Notes: a model not told the origin generated them from the letters alone. 7,949 bases of DNA from Clostridia bacterium (GCA_017517815.1 JAFWYA010000087.1:1-7949), one strand, 5' to 3'; positions 1-7,235 are shown, counted from the stretch's first letter. Made by a program: numbers and translations.

Positions 1-24
1 AGTTGAGTTGCGGACAACATAACG

Positions 25-31
25 AAAGGAG
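25..31 (+). promoter_or_regulatory. Ribosome binding site of the transposase gene
   Basis: AAAGGAG lies 11 bases before the ATG at 43. Spacing is slightly long but it is the only good Shine-Dalgarno match near the gene start. Confidence 0.6.
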
Positions 32-42
32 CTTCAAGTCTC

Positions 43-978
43 ATGAACAGTATAACACAAGACATGAAGTATCGCTACTCTCTGATGAAATACGTTGAGA
101 AATACGGAGTATCGCGAGCAAGCAAGAAGTATAACAAGACAAGATCATACATCTACTTCTGGAAAGAACGACATGACGGAAGCATCGAATCACTGGCATG
201 CCAGTCGCGCAGACCGCACAGTCATCCCAACCAGCACACAGAGTCGGAACTGAAGCTGATCCGTGACATGCACCGCCGAAATCCGAAACTTGGAATTGTG
301 GAACTGTGGTCACGTCTGCGCAAGCGCGGATACAGCCGCTTCATTGAAAGCCTGTGGCGGGTTATGAGGCGAATGGGAATGACAGCGAAGGAGCAGCCCC
401 AAAAGAAGTACCGTCCCAAGCCTTACGAGCAAATGCAGTATCCGGGGCAGCGCGTCCAAATCGACGTCAAAGTTGTTCCCAGGCGCTGTATTGCAGATCC
501 TGAACTAAAGATGTATCAGTATACTGCAATCGATGAGTATTCCCGATATCGTATTCTTGGAGCTTATCCCGAACAAAGCACTTATTCTTCTGCAGATTTC
601 CTCACAAAAGTCACAGAAGCATTCCGAAGAAAGGGTGTGAAAGTCGAATGTGTTCAAACAGATAATGGGTTTGAATTCACGAACCGTTTTTCCAATTCCA
701 AGCGTGATATCCCTACCCTCTTTGAAAACACCGCTGCTGCACTGGGCATTCGGCACAAACTCATTCGTCCCTACACACCTCGTCACAACGGCAAGGTCGA
801 ACGCAGTCACCGCGAAGACCAAAAGTGTTTCTATGACGTTCGCCGTTTTTACTCCCTCGCCGACTTTGGTGGGCAGTTAACTGCCCACCAAAGTCGCAGC
901 AACTCCCGACCCATGCGCCCTCTCAATTGGCTTTCTCCCAGACAAAAACTCTCTTCCTTTACTGTCCAAGATGTTTGA
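43..978 (+). CDS. IS481-family DDE transposase (311 aa, apparently intact)
   Basis: Cuts and joins DNA ends to move its insertion sequence. Residues about 8-50 form a helix-turn-helix region (KYGVSRASKKYNKTRSYIYF) and a second HTH-like helical region spans about 66-113. The rve/DDE catalytic core follows, with D141 (VQIDVK), D207 (VQTDNGFEF) and E253 (HNGKVERSH) as the metal-binding triad. The C-terminus keeps the family signature NSRPMRPLNWLSP. Length and domain order are normal for the family, and I see no frameshift or internal stop. The start at 43 is supported by AAAGGAG at 25-31, 11 bases upstream; the in-frame ATG at codon 8 is less well placed. The gene converges on the minus-strand operon. 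Oddity: codons 273-285 are written as a perfect 36-bp palindrome, yet the encoded residues fit the family pattern. I assign the IS481 group from the layout of the core; a neighbouring IS3-like group is a less likely alternative. Confidence 0.92.
   Translation: MNSITQDMKYRYSLMKYVEKYGVSRASKKYNKTRSYIYFWKERHDGSIESLACQSRRPHSHPNQHTESELKLIRDMHRRNPKLGIVELWSRLRKRGYSRFIESLWRVMRRMGMTAKEQPQKKYRPKPYEQMQYPGQRVQIDVKVVPRRCIADPELKMYQYTAIDEYSRYRILGAYPEQSTYSSADFLTKVTEAFRRKGVKVECVQTDNGFEFTNRFSNSKRDIPTLFENTAAALGIRHKLIRPYTPRHNGKVERSHREDQKCFYDVRRFYSLADFGGQLTAHQSRSNSRPMRPLNWLSPRQKLSSFTVQDV
861..896. repeat. Perfect 36-bp palindrome inside the transposase gene
   Basis: The left arm CGACTTTGGTGGGCAGTT (861-878) is followed with no spacer by its exact reverse complement (879-896), centred on GTT|AAC (an HpaI-type GTTAAC). 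The match stops at both ends: 860 is c and 897 is c, which do not pair. It lies in frame and encodes ADFGGQLTAHQSR, which fits the usual residues at this point in the family, so it does not look like a foreign insert. The mRNA could fold into an 18-bp stem, less the bases needed for a loop, and single-stranded DNA could extrude a hairpin. No U-tract follows, so it is not a standard intrinsic terminator. Confidence 0.95.
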
Positions 979-988
979 CAAACCTACA
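972..988. repeat. Candidate right terminal inverted repeat of the IS481 element
   Basis: TGTTTGACAAACCTACA overlaps the transposase stop codon (TGA at 976-978) and ends in ACA, as expected for the right end of an IS481 element, whose ends typically run TGT...ACA. The matching left end should read TGTAGGTTTGTCAAACA. It is not found in bases 1-42, so it presumably lies upstream of the window. Neither the pairing nor a target duplication can be checked here. Confidence 0.5.
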
Positions 989-1098
989 AATCCGCCTTCT
1001 CAAAATGCTGTTTGGAAAATCAGCTACAGCGAGGCAGAACAAGAAAAATCAGCATGATGTATATGCGCGCGTTTTGGTAAGGGGTTGAGGGGGATACC

Positions 1099-1153
1099 TT
1101 TTGTCACAAACTGCTGCGCCGCTTCTGCAGGGGGGACAAAACCTTGGGGTTTT
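1099..1153. other. Possible hairpin element or weak bidirectional terminator
   Basis: Two inverted repeats share bases. TTTTGTC at 1099-1105 can pair with GACAAAA at 1135-1141, with an inner CTGC/GCAG pair (1111-1114 with 1127-1130). AAAACC at 1138-1143 can pair with GGTTTT at 1148-1153 around a TTGG loop. The two stems compete for 1138-1141. The second ends in a short T run on both strands, so it could end transcription from the IS or from the operon, but the stem is AT-rich and weak. A remnant of a small palindromic repeat is an equally good reading. Confidence 0.3.
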
Positions 1154-1180
1154 AATAGCCCTGTGGGATTTATCCGTATC

Positions 1181-1215
1181 TATGCCCCAAAGTGATTCTC
1201 CATATTCCTGTCCTT
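1181..1215 (-). other. Orphan translation start downstream of the operon (7-codon frame)
   Basis: On the minus strand, AAGGA (1211-1215) stands 7 bases before an ATG (1203-1201), only 26 bp after the stop of the last operon gene. That spacing matches the other junctions. The frame reads MENHFGA and stops at TAG near 1180. It may be the start of a former sixth gene whose body was replaced by the non-coding sequence below 1180, or a chance match. Confidence 0.25.
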
Positions 1216-1229
1216 CATCCAGTTATGTC

Positions 1230-2567
1230 TCAAAGATTCTTCTCGCTTTTTTGCTCCGTTACAGGAAGCAAACTGCGTTTTTTGAGCATACTTTGCAGTT
1301 TGGCAGCATCAAGCTTTGCGAATGCACAATCTTTTTCGCAGGCAAGTGCAGCCATTACACCGGCTGCTTCACCGGTAGCCATCAGGGTGGCTTGTACGCG
1401 GAGTGATGCGTATGCGTGTGAATCAGCGCTCAGGCAGCGTCCGGCTACCAACAGATTGGAGAACTTTTGAGGAATCAACGTAGTATGAGGGATACCAGGC
1501 GCATGAGCAAGCGGTGTAAGCTGCTGCGATTGACTGGTGGCACTGTGGATATCCATAGGGTGAGCGCAGCGCGATACGGCGCATTCAGGTTCTATTTCCA
1601 AAAGCATGGATTCCAGCGTCATGCAGCCAATGCCCGCAATGCGTTGTGTTTCCCGCACGCCTGCGCCTACGCCGGATGCTGCAATACTGCAGTGTTTGAA
1701 CTCGGGATATTTTTCGCGCAGCAGCGCAACAATGGCAAACATATCCTCCCGCAGCAAAAGCTCTGTGCGGGTGCGTTCGGCACGGTCGGCAGCGTTTCCG
1801 GCACGGCGGGTGATGTTAACGGCTATTGCGTTTCCTTGCACAAGCGAATTGAACCATGGGCCGCCGAATTGTGAAAGCCGGCCTTCTGCCATGCAGGAAG
1901 CGAGATAGGCATGAATCTCCTGCTGACAGGAGCCTCGTCCGTTTTTACCGTCGTGATGAATACTGTCACGCAGAAGCGGTGTCGTAACATCAACACCTTC
2001 CAGCAAAAAGCACAGGGACATGGGCTGCAGTTCATCCGCCGACTGCATGGGAACTCCTGCTTTCCGGCACAGAACAGCATCACCGGTTGCATCGATAAAG
2101 CAACGGGCACTAAGTGCTTCTGCACCGCTTGGACCTTCAAAAACGATGTGTGTGATCCGGTCGTCAGCGATGATGCAGTCCGTCAGACAGGCGTTAGTGT
2201 ATAGCGCTACGTCTTCCTGCACAAGCATGCGCTCGCACAGCAGTTTGTAGCTTTCTACATGGAAGGACACATGACCTTTGGGCAGTTCCACCTGCGCAGC
2301 GTTCATGGCTTGCAGGCGTTCAACAAATTCCCACGCAATGCCCCCAATTACGCGTCTGCCTTGATGGAAGAAGCCGCTGATGGGCACCACATAACCTGCT
2401 GTGGCTGTGCCGCCAAAAAAGGAAAGTTTCTCCACCAAAGCCGTTCGCAAACCAGCACGCGCAGCAGAAATGGCTGCCGTAAACCCTGCGGGGCCGCCCC
2501 CGGCAACGACCACATCGTAGTTGCCACTTAGAGGTACCTTTTTATGCAACAGAATTTCATCAGTCAT
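1230..2567 (-). CDS. FAD-dependent oxidoreductase (PF12831-type), last gene of the operon
   Basis: A flavoprotein of 445 aa expected to carry out hydride transfer on a small substrate that cannot be named from sequence. The N-terminal Rossmann motif GGGPAG is at residues 23-28, with E46 at the end of the second strand to bind the FAD ribose. GGTATAG (52-58), DATGD (159-163), GVRETQR (303-309), DIH (339-341), and the C-terminal AGR (375-377), AYASLR (385-390) and TGEAAG (398-403) complete the family layout. No signal peptide or membrane segment is seen, so it is cytoplasmic. It overlaps the upstream esterase gene by 8 bp, and its Shine-Dalgarno GAGGAG (2575-2580, 7-base gap) is embedded in that gene, implying coupled translation. 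It is clearly diverged from the paralogue at 4209-5525 (TGEAAG in place of TGQAAG, different central third), so it is probably not redundant with it. Pipelines may label it simply as FAD-dependent oxidoreductase. Confidence 0.92.
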   Translation of the reverse strand: MTDEILLHKKVPLSGNYDVVVAGGGPAGFTAAISAARAGLRTALVEKLSFFGGTATAGYVVPISGFFHQGRRVIGGIAWEFVERLQAMNAAQVELPKGHVSFHVESYKLLCERMLVQEDVALYTNACLTDCIIADDRITHIVFEGPSGAEALSARCFIDATGDAVLCRKAGVPMQSADELQPMSLCFLLEGVDVTTPLLRDSIHHDGKNGRGSCQQEIHAYLASCMAEGRLSQFGGPWFNSLVQGNAIAVNITRRAGNAADRAERTRTELLLREDMFAIVALLREKYPEFKHCSIAASGVGAGVRETQRIAGIGCMTLESMLLEIEPECAVSRCAHPMDIHSATSQSQQLTPLAHAPGIPHTTLIPQKFSNLLVAGRCLSADSHAYASLRVQATLMATGEAAGVMAALACEKDCAFAKLDAAKLQSMLKKRSLLPVTEQKSEKNL

Positions 2568-4191
2568 CAGCAGGCTCCTCTTCTTTGGGGAGTGCGCATA
2601 AGGTGTATATGCCGCCCGCGCAGGTGTTGAGCATCAGATTGCCGCAGTAGATCGCGCAGCTTTCCAGTTCCTCGCCGTGAAGGGCTTCATCCAGATTGCG
2701 GATGTGCGCTGTGAGCTTTTTCTGTTTGAGATCAAAAACCATGATCTCATCAGGATAATTCTGCTCAGGGAGGCCGAAGGTATAAATCAGCTTGTCACCT
2801 GCCAGCAGACCGCCCTGTGTAAACAGCGTATCCGAAGGTACTGCAAACTGATCCAGAATATCTGCCGGAGTCAGATGCACCATTGAACCCGCAGAAAGCT
2901 CGGGCAGCGGGAATTTGGTGATGATAAACGCATTTTGTTCGCCTTCGGGAACACAGCCGCGCTTGGTGCGGTAGCGCGCGGAAAAAATGTACAGAAAACC
3001 GTTTTTCGTGTCTGGGAAGAAAGCTGGGCAACCCCAGCAGGGCGGCATAAAGGCTGTATTCTCAATACCTTCCGGCTGATAACAGATGGTTTGCAGCGTT
3101 TCAGCCCGATGATGTTCCACACCGTTTTCATCCGTTGTACGCACAATGTTTTCCACTGCACAGCGGTAATAGAAACCGTCCTCATCTGTGCCGATGCCTT
3201 TACCGATGGTTACATACAGAAGCGGAATAGGGTTATCGCCGTGCTGAAGGGTGCCAAACATAGCCTGATTGGCATGGTTGCGGTAGTCCTTGGTAGGCGT
3301 TCCTTCGTTCATGGAGCCAAGCGGGAAAAAGTCCAGCGGCTTTGCATCGCGCTCGCTCAGATCGTGGACAGCGCACCAGCCGGAATCATACAAAAGATAT
3401 GCCCGCTCATTGTGAATGGCCATCCCCTGTGCAGCGTGCATCTGCTTCTGAAAACGCATGTACAGCTTGGATCGGCTGCCATCGTAGTCCACTACAGCAG
3501 GCTTAGACGGATAGATTTCCTTTTTGATGAAGTCAGCTACCGCTTTGCCGAGGCTGATATGGGACTTGGCATCCATGTGCACACCGTCGGCCAGGCCAGG
3601 TGCTGCCACATCTTGTGTATTAAAGAAATAGCAGCCTTTTTCTTTGGCAACCTGTGCATATACCTGCGGCATTTTTAAACTCAGCTGCCGGCCGATATCA
3701 CAGCGGAACTTTTGGAAAACAGCGGTGCGGCCTTCAGGCGCGGATGGACAAACCTCCAGCGGAGCAAGCAGCAGGATTTTGGGAGCTGTACCATCACGGC
3801 CTGCTTTGGGGTATGCCTGAACCAGATCCACCAATCGGGAAATACCAACAGGCAATTCTTCCTCAGTGATGGTTTTGTGGATTTGCAGATCATTGGTACC
3901 AAGCATGATCACAATCAGATCCACCGGCCTGTGGGTGTGTAAACAGGGGATCAGATAGGGCTCGCCGTTTTTCCAGGCTTCGCCGGGCTTTTCATAGATC
4001 GTGGTGCGTCCGCCCAACCCCTCTTCGATGACCTCAAAACCATCGCCCAGCGCTGTTTGCAAAACACCTGTCCAGCGGTGATTCCGGTCAAAACGGTCTG
4101 TCGGCAGGGTGGATTCCTCCCACAGGCCAATCGTTCCCCAGGTGTTGGAATCGCCATAACAGAGCACACGGATGGGATCGTTATATGCCAT
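2560..4191 (-). CDS. SGNH-hydrolase esterase/acyltransferase fused to an unknown C-terminal domain
   Basis: A 543-aa two-domain protein. Residues about 5-229 are an SGNH/GDSL hydrolase close to bacterial arylesterases and the acyltransferase MsAcT: the nucleophile S15 is in YGDSNTWG, RWTGVL and EEGLGGRTT carry the Gly block, N100 is in MLGTND, and D202 and H205 are in DGVHMD. It probably hydrolyses or transfers an acyl group, such as acetyl on a sugar. Residues about 235-543 match no family I can name; repeated strand patterns such as PLLYVT, NGFLYIFS and DKLIYTFG suggest a beta-propeller. No signal peptide is seen, so it acts in the cytoplasm. Start choice: ATG at 4191 has GAGG (4201-4204) 9 bases upstream. 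An in-frame TTG at 4212, overlapping the previous stop, would add seven residues (MKTRRIF) but has poor ribosome-site spacing. The gene sits between two flavoprotein genes, 17 bp after one and overlapping the next by 8 bp. Confidence 0.88.
   Translation of the reverse strand: MAYNDPIRVLCYGDSNTWGTIGLWEESTLPTDRFDRNHRWTGVLQTALGDGFEVIEEGLGGRTTIYEKPGEAWKNGEPYLIPCLHTHRPVDLIVIMLGTNDLQIHKTITEEELPVGISRLVDLVQAYPKAGRDGTAPKILLLAPLEVCPSAPEGRTAVFQKFRCDIGRQLSLKMPQVYAQVAKEKGCYFFNTQDVAAPGLADGVHMDAKSHISLGKAVADFIKKEIYPSKPAVVDYDGSRSKLYMRFQKQMHAAQGMAIHNERAYLLYDSGWCAVHDLSERDAKPLDFFPLGSMNEGTPTKDYRNHANQAMFGTLQHGDNPIPLLYVTIGKGIGTDEDGFYYRCAVENIVRTTDENGVEHHRAETLQTICYQPEGIENTAFMPPCWGCPAFFPDTKNGFLYIFSARYRTKRGCVPEGEQNAFIITKFPLPELSAGSMVHLTPADILDQFAVPSDTLFTQGGLLAGDKLIYTFGLPEQNYPDEIMVFDLKQKKLTAHIRNLDEALHGEELESCAIYCGNLMLNTCAGGIYTLCALPKEEEPADD
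2575..2580 (-). promoter_or_regulatory. Ribosome binding site for the third oxidoreductase, inside the esterase gene
   Basis: GAGGAG on the minus strand, 7 bases before the ATG at 2567. It also encodes two of the glutamates in the esterase's acidic tail (EEEPADD), so the site lies fully within the preceding coding sequence. Confidence 0.8.
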
Positions 4192-4200
4192 AAATATTCG

Positions 4201-4204
4201 CCTC
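4201..4204 (-). promoter_or_regulatory. Ribosome binding site deciding the esterase start
   Basis: GAGG on the minus strand, 9 bases before the ATG at 4191. It would lie inside the coding region if the TTG at 4212 were the start, so it favours the ATG. Confidence 0.6.
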
Positions 4205-4208
4205 GTTT

Positions 4209-5525
4209 TCAATCTTCTGCAAAGAGCCGGGTACCGTACGCTTTAAGCGCCTGCTGTACGAAACGATAATCCAGTTCGCGCGGTGCGCAGCCCTTTTGCA
4301 CGCTGAGAGCCGCCGCCGTTCCTGCAGCCTGTCCCGTCGGGATCGCTACGCCCATCACCCGGTAGGAAGCATGAGCACGGTGAGTGCCGGAGATGTTTCG
4401 CCCGCTGAGCAGCAAACCTTCCACGTCCCTGGGCAGCAGGCTGCGATAGGGAATATCATAGGGGGTAGCAGGCTGAGAATGCTTTTCCGCCTGGCCGCCG
4501 CCTGTCGGATTGTGGATATCGATCAGGAACCATGCCTTGTGAACCACTACATCAGCATGACGCGCGCCTTTTTCCACGTCTTCATCTGAAATGACATAAT
4601 CGCCGATAAAACGCCGTGTTTCGCGTACCCCAAGCGTGGTGGCGGAGGATTTCAGACGGCAGTTTTCAAAACCCGGCGCATGCTTTCGGAGAAAGTCTAT
4701 CACGATCGGGATCTGTTCGCGCAGCAGATATTCCGCCGCTGTATTGCCCTGCGGGGTCAGGGTATCAAAACCGTTTACCTGCGTGGCGTTGATATTGCGT
4801 TCGTCGGAGCGAAGCGTATGGTGGATACGCACGATGCTCACGTTTTCCGGCAGTTCGCCGCGTGCGCAGGCTTCCTTGCATACTTCGCTGTAGCGCCGTC
4901 CGTCCGGAAGCGTGACGGGATCGCTGCCGCCATAGCAGAAGAAATGGTGGCTGTTATCCACGTTTTCAACGGTAAATTCCAGTGTTGCAGGCTGACACTT
5001 GCCATCGGAAGCACGGCCGATCTCAAAAGGCGCACCCGCGCGCATGGCAGCAAAACCGTCGCCGGTAGCATCCACCACAACAGAGGCGTGCAGTTCCTCA
5101 AGCCCTTTGGGAGTCAGGACGACCACCCCTGTGATGCGGTTTCCATCCATGATCACATCGGCCACGGGTGTTTGCAGATAAACAAAAACGCCATTTTCCA
5201 CACATAGCTTCAGAAGCCGGTGTTTGGCTTCCTCCAGATCAATGCCAACTTCCCTGCCGTTTCGTGTGGCAATGGAAGGAACGTCCGTATGCCCTTCCTG
5301 CAGCAGCGCCACGATCTCATCATACATGGTTTTGCCTTCGGCATGGCCCAGGATGGGCTGCACATGTCCGGATGTCAGCATGCCGCCCAAAATACCGTAG
5401 CGCTCAACCAGCGCGGTTCTGGCGCCAAGACGTGCCGCGGACACAGCCGCAGCAATGCCGGCGGGGCCGCCGCCTGCCACGATCACATCGTAGTTGTCCG
5501 GATAAGAGGAATGAAACAGAGTCAC
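4209..5525 (-). CDS. FAD-dependent oxidoreductase (PF12831-type), central gene of the operon
   Basis: A 438-aa cytoplasmic flavoprotein, paralogous to the proteins encoded at 1230-2567 and 7247-7949. GGGPAG (18-23) and E41 bind the ADP part of FAD. GGMLTSG (47-53), DATGD (152-156), GVRETRR (299-305), DIH (336-338), SGRNISGTHRAHASYR (374-389) and TGQAAG (397-402) give a complete family set, and the length is normal. The reaction and substrate are unknown; dehydrogenation of a sugar or polyol hydroxyl would suit the kinase gene just upstream, but this is inference. The start is GTG, supported by GGGAGG (5535-5540) 9 bases upstream. The start overlaps the kinase stop by 4 bp (GTGA), typical of translational coupling and equal expression. 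The later conserved block resembles the partial paralogue (both have AGR/SGR-NIS-x-TH) more than the last gene does. Confidence 0.93.
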   Translation of the reverse strand: MTLFHSSYPDNYDVIVAGGGPAGIAAAVSAARLGARTALVERYGILGGMLTSGHVQPILGHAEGKTMYDEIVALLQEGHTDVPSIATRNGREVGIDLEEAKHRLLKLCVENGVFVYLQTPVADVIMDGNRITGVVVLTPKGLEELHASVVVDATGDGFAAMRAGAPFEIGRASDGKCQPATLEFTVENVDNSHHFFCYGGSDPVTLPDGRRYSEVCKEACARGELPENVSIVRIHHTLRSDERNINATQVNGFDTLTPQGNTAAEYLLREQIPIVIDFLRKHAPGFENCRLKSSATTLGVRETRRFIGDYVISDEDVEKGARHADVVVHKAWFLIDIHNPTGGGQAEKHSQPATPYDIPYRSLLPRDVEGLLLSGRNISGTHRAHASYRVMGVAIPTGQAAGTAAALSVQKGCAPRELDYRFVQQALKAYGTRLFAED

Positions 5526-7228
5526 GGTTGGTTTCCTCCCTTTGCTCTCTGATGATACAGCCGTTCCATCACTCGGTTTTCGCCGCAGCCAAAATAATCA
5601 TGGAGTGTGCAGTATTCGCGATAAAGCGCCTCGTAAACGGATTGATGCTGCTCAGTAGGCGTATAGACAGTGAAATTCCGGTCTGCCATGTTTTCAACAG
5701 CCGCAAACACATCCGGATATCCCGTTTGTTCTTTCGCTGCCGCTGCGGCATAAATGGCCGCGCCCAGTGCCGGAGCCTGTTTGCAACGGCTGACGGAGAT
5801 TGGCATACCCAGCACATCCGCATAAATCTGCATCATCAGCGGATTTTTGCCTGCAATACCGCCGCAGGCACGGATCTCATGGACAGGCACACCGGCATTG
5901 CGGTAGGTCTCTGCAATAACGCGTGCACCGAATGCTGTTGCTTCCAGCATGGCGCGGTAAATGTGTTCCGGTCTGGTTTGCAGACTCAGGCCAAGGAACA
6001 TACCCGACAATCTGGGATTGCCAAGGCAGGATTTGTTGCCGTTGAACCAGTCCAGACAGAGCAGCCCTGTTTCGCCGGGTGAGAGCTTTTGGGCTAACTG
6101 TGTAAGATACTGCTGTACGGACAAGCCTTGTTTTTCGGCTTCTCTCTCGTATTCGCCGGGAACGCAATGGTCTGCAAACCACTGAAGCCCGTCTCCTACG
6201 CTGGCCTGACCGGAGGCATAGCCCCACAGCCCCGGAAAAAACGTATCCGGCAGACTGGCGGTGACACCGCTGACAGGGCGCTCTTTTTCACTGAGCAGCA
6301 TGATGCCGGTGGAAGTTCCAAGAATCATCATCATCGCGCCGGGGTGATCGATGCCAAGCGCCGCCATGGGGGTGTAAGCATCCATATGGCCGGCTGAAAT
6401 GACTGTTCCGGCGCACAGGCCAAGCGCCTGAGCTATTTCGGAACACAGTTCTCCGACCTTTTGACAGGAATGTGCCAACGTATGCTGCGAAAAGCGCTTC
6501 ATCAGTTTTTTCTGAGGAAGCCCTGCAAGATCCGGATGGACGGCTGCAAAAAAGTCGCTGTCCGGATATCCTGTTTTCAGATCATAAAAGGCTTTGGCGC
6601 AGGCAAGGGGCGTGCTGAATACCGGCATCCCTGCAAGCCGCGAAGGAATCCAGTTCGCCAGTTCCATAAAGGCATATGCTGCATCATATACTGTCCGGTC
6701 GCATTCAAAAGTTTCCACCACTTTGGAAAGCAGGCATTCAGCGGAAACAGCGCCGCCATACCAGTCCAGATAGGGACGCTGCTGTTCTTTGCTGATAGCG
6801 GTCAGTTTTTGCGCCTGAGGATAGGCGGCATGATGCTTCCACATTTTGGGCCATGCATGCGGGTGCGAGGAAAAAAGCGGATTCAGACAAAGCGGCTGCA
6901 TGGTTTCATCCACAGGAATGACGGTGCTGGCTGTTGCATCCACCCCGATGCCCACGATCTGTTTCGGCGAAATGCCGCTTTTTCTCACCAGCGACGGAAT
7001 CACCGCCTGCAGCGCATCCACATAGTCGGAAGGATGCTGCAAATACCAGCCGGACGCCAGGGGCGTACCATCCGGCAGCGATGTATCCATCACGCCGTGC
7101 GGATAGACAAAGGTTTCCTCTGCATGGATGGATCCGTTTCGAACATCCGCCAGAATGCCCCGGCAGGAAAGGGAACCGTAGTCCAGTCCAATGGTATACA
7201 GGCGGTCATGCAAAGGGTGATTCAGCAT
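5522..7228 (-). CDS. AraB-clade (ribulokinase-like) FGGY carbohydrate kinase
   Basis: A 568-aa ATP-dependent sugar kinase, close in length to E. coli AraB (566 aa). The first FGGY ATPase domain opens with GLDYGS (14-19) and has GIGVDATAST (93-102), matching the AraB GIGVDSTGST motif. D283 in GHMDAY is the likely catalytic base. The second domain has GTST (304-307), the AraB-type LDWFNGN (392-398), ATAFGAR (430-436), GGIAGKN (456-462) and ALGAAI near the C-terminus. All parts needed for activity seem present. The family phosphorylates ketopentoses such as L-ribulose on the terminal hydroxyl, but no araA or araD is in view and the neighbours are flavoproteins, so the true substrate may be another ketose or polyol; for that reason I give no symbol. 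The ATG at 7228 has GGAG (7236-7239) 7 bases upstream. The gene follows the partial oxidoreductase by 18 bp and overlaps the next by 4 bp. Confidence 0.92.
   Translation of the reverse strand: MLNHPLHDRLYTIGLDYGSLSCRGILADVRNGSIHAEETFVYPHGVMDTSLPDGTPLASGWYLQHPSDYVDALQAVIPSLVRKSGISPKQIVGIGVDATASTVIPVDETMQPLCLNPLFSSHPHAWPKMWKHHAAYPQAQKLTAISKEQQRPYLDWYGGAVSAECLLSKVVETFECDRTVYDAAYAFMELANWIPSRLAGMPVFSTPLACAKAFYDLKTGYPDSDFFAAVHPDLAGLPQKKLMKRFSQHTLAHSCQKVGELCSEIAQALGLCAGTVISAGHMDAYTPMAALGIDHPGAMMMILGTSTGIMLLSEKERPVSGVTASLPDTFFPGLWGYASGQASVGDGLQWFADHCVPGEYEREAEKQGLSVQQYLTQLAQKLSPGETGLLCLDWFNGNKSCLGNPRLSGMFLGLSLQTRPEHIYRAMLEATAFGARVIAETYRNAGVPVHEIRACGGIAGKNPLMMQIYADVLGMPISVSRCKQAPALGAAIYAAAAAKEQTGYPDVFAAVENMADRNFTVYTPTEQHQSVYEALYREYCTLHDYFGCGENRVMERLYHQRAKGGNQP
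5535..5540 (-). promoter_or_regulatory. Ribosome binding site supporting a GTG start, inside the kinase gene
   Basis: GGGAGG on the minus strand, 9 bases before the GTG at 5525. It lies within the last codons of the kinase gene (KGGNQP) and supports GTG as the true start. Confidence 0.8.
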
Positions 7229-7235
7229 AAAAACA

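Larger units (their letters stand above)
989..1229. other. Intergenic region between the IS and the convergent operon
   Basis: No convincing gene lies here on either strand. It holds a possible hairpin element (1099-1153), a 9-base direct repeat AAAATCAGC at 1016-1024 and 1045-1053, and an orphan minus-strand start signal (1181-1215). The stretch around 1060-1160 is rich in G runs on the + strand and looks unlike the coding DNA on either side. It may be a dispersed repeat, but one window cannot show that. Confidence 0.6.

Noticed and set aside
1..42. Left terminal inverted repeat of the IS
   Set aside because: TGAGTTGCGGACAACAT only loosely resembles the reverse complement of the right end (TGTAGGTTTGTCAAACA); the true left end is more likely upstream of the window.
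505..822. Minus-strand open frame opposite the transposase core
   Set aside because: The + strand frame encodes the DDE catalytic residues; the antisense translation has no recognisable features.
861..896. The palindrome as an intrinsic transcription terminator
   Set aside because: No T-run follows on either strand, and it lies 80 bp before the stop codon inside coding sequence.
2935..3678. + strand open frame (247 codons) opposite the esterase gene
   Set aside because: Antisense shadow; the minus-strand frame has a full SGNH catalytic set and explains the DNA.
5168..6082. Long + strand open frame (304 codons) opposite the kinase and second oxidoreductase genes
   Set aside because: It spans the junction of two well-supported minus-strand genes, its translation is rich in Cys, His and Arg with no family motif, and it has no good ribosome binding site.
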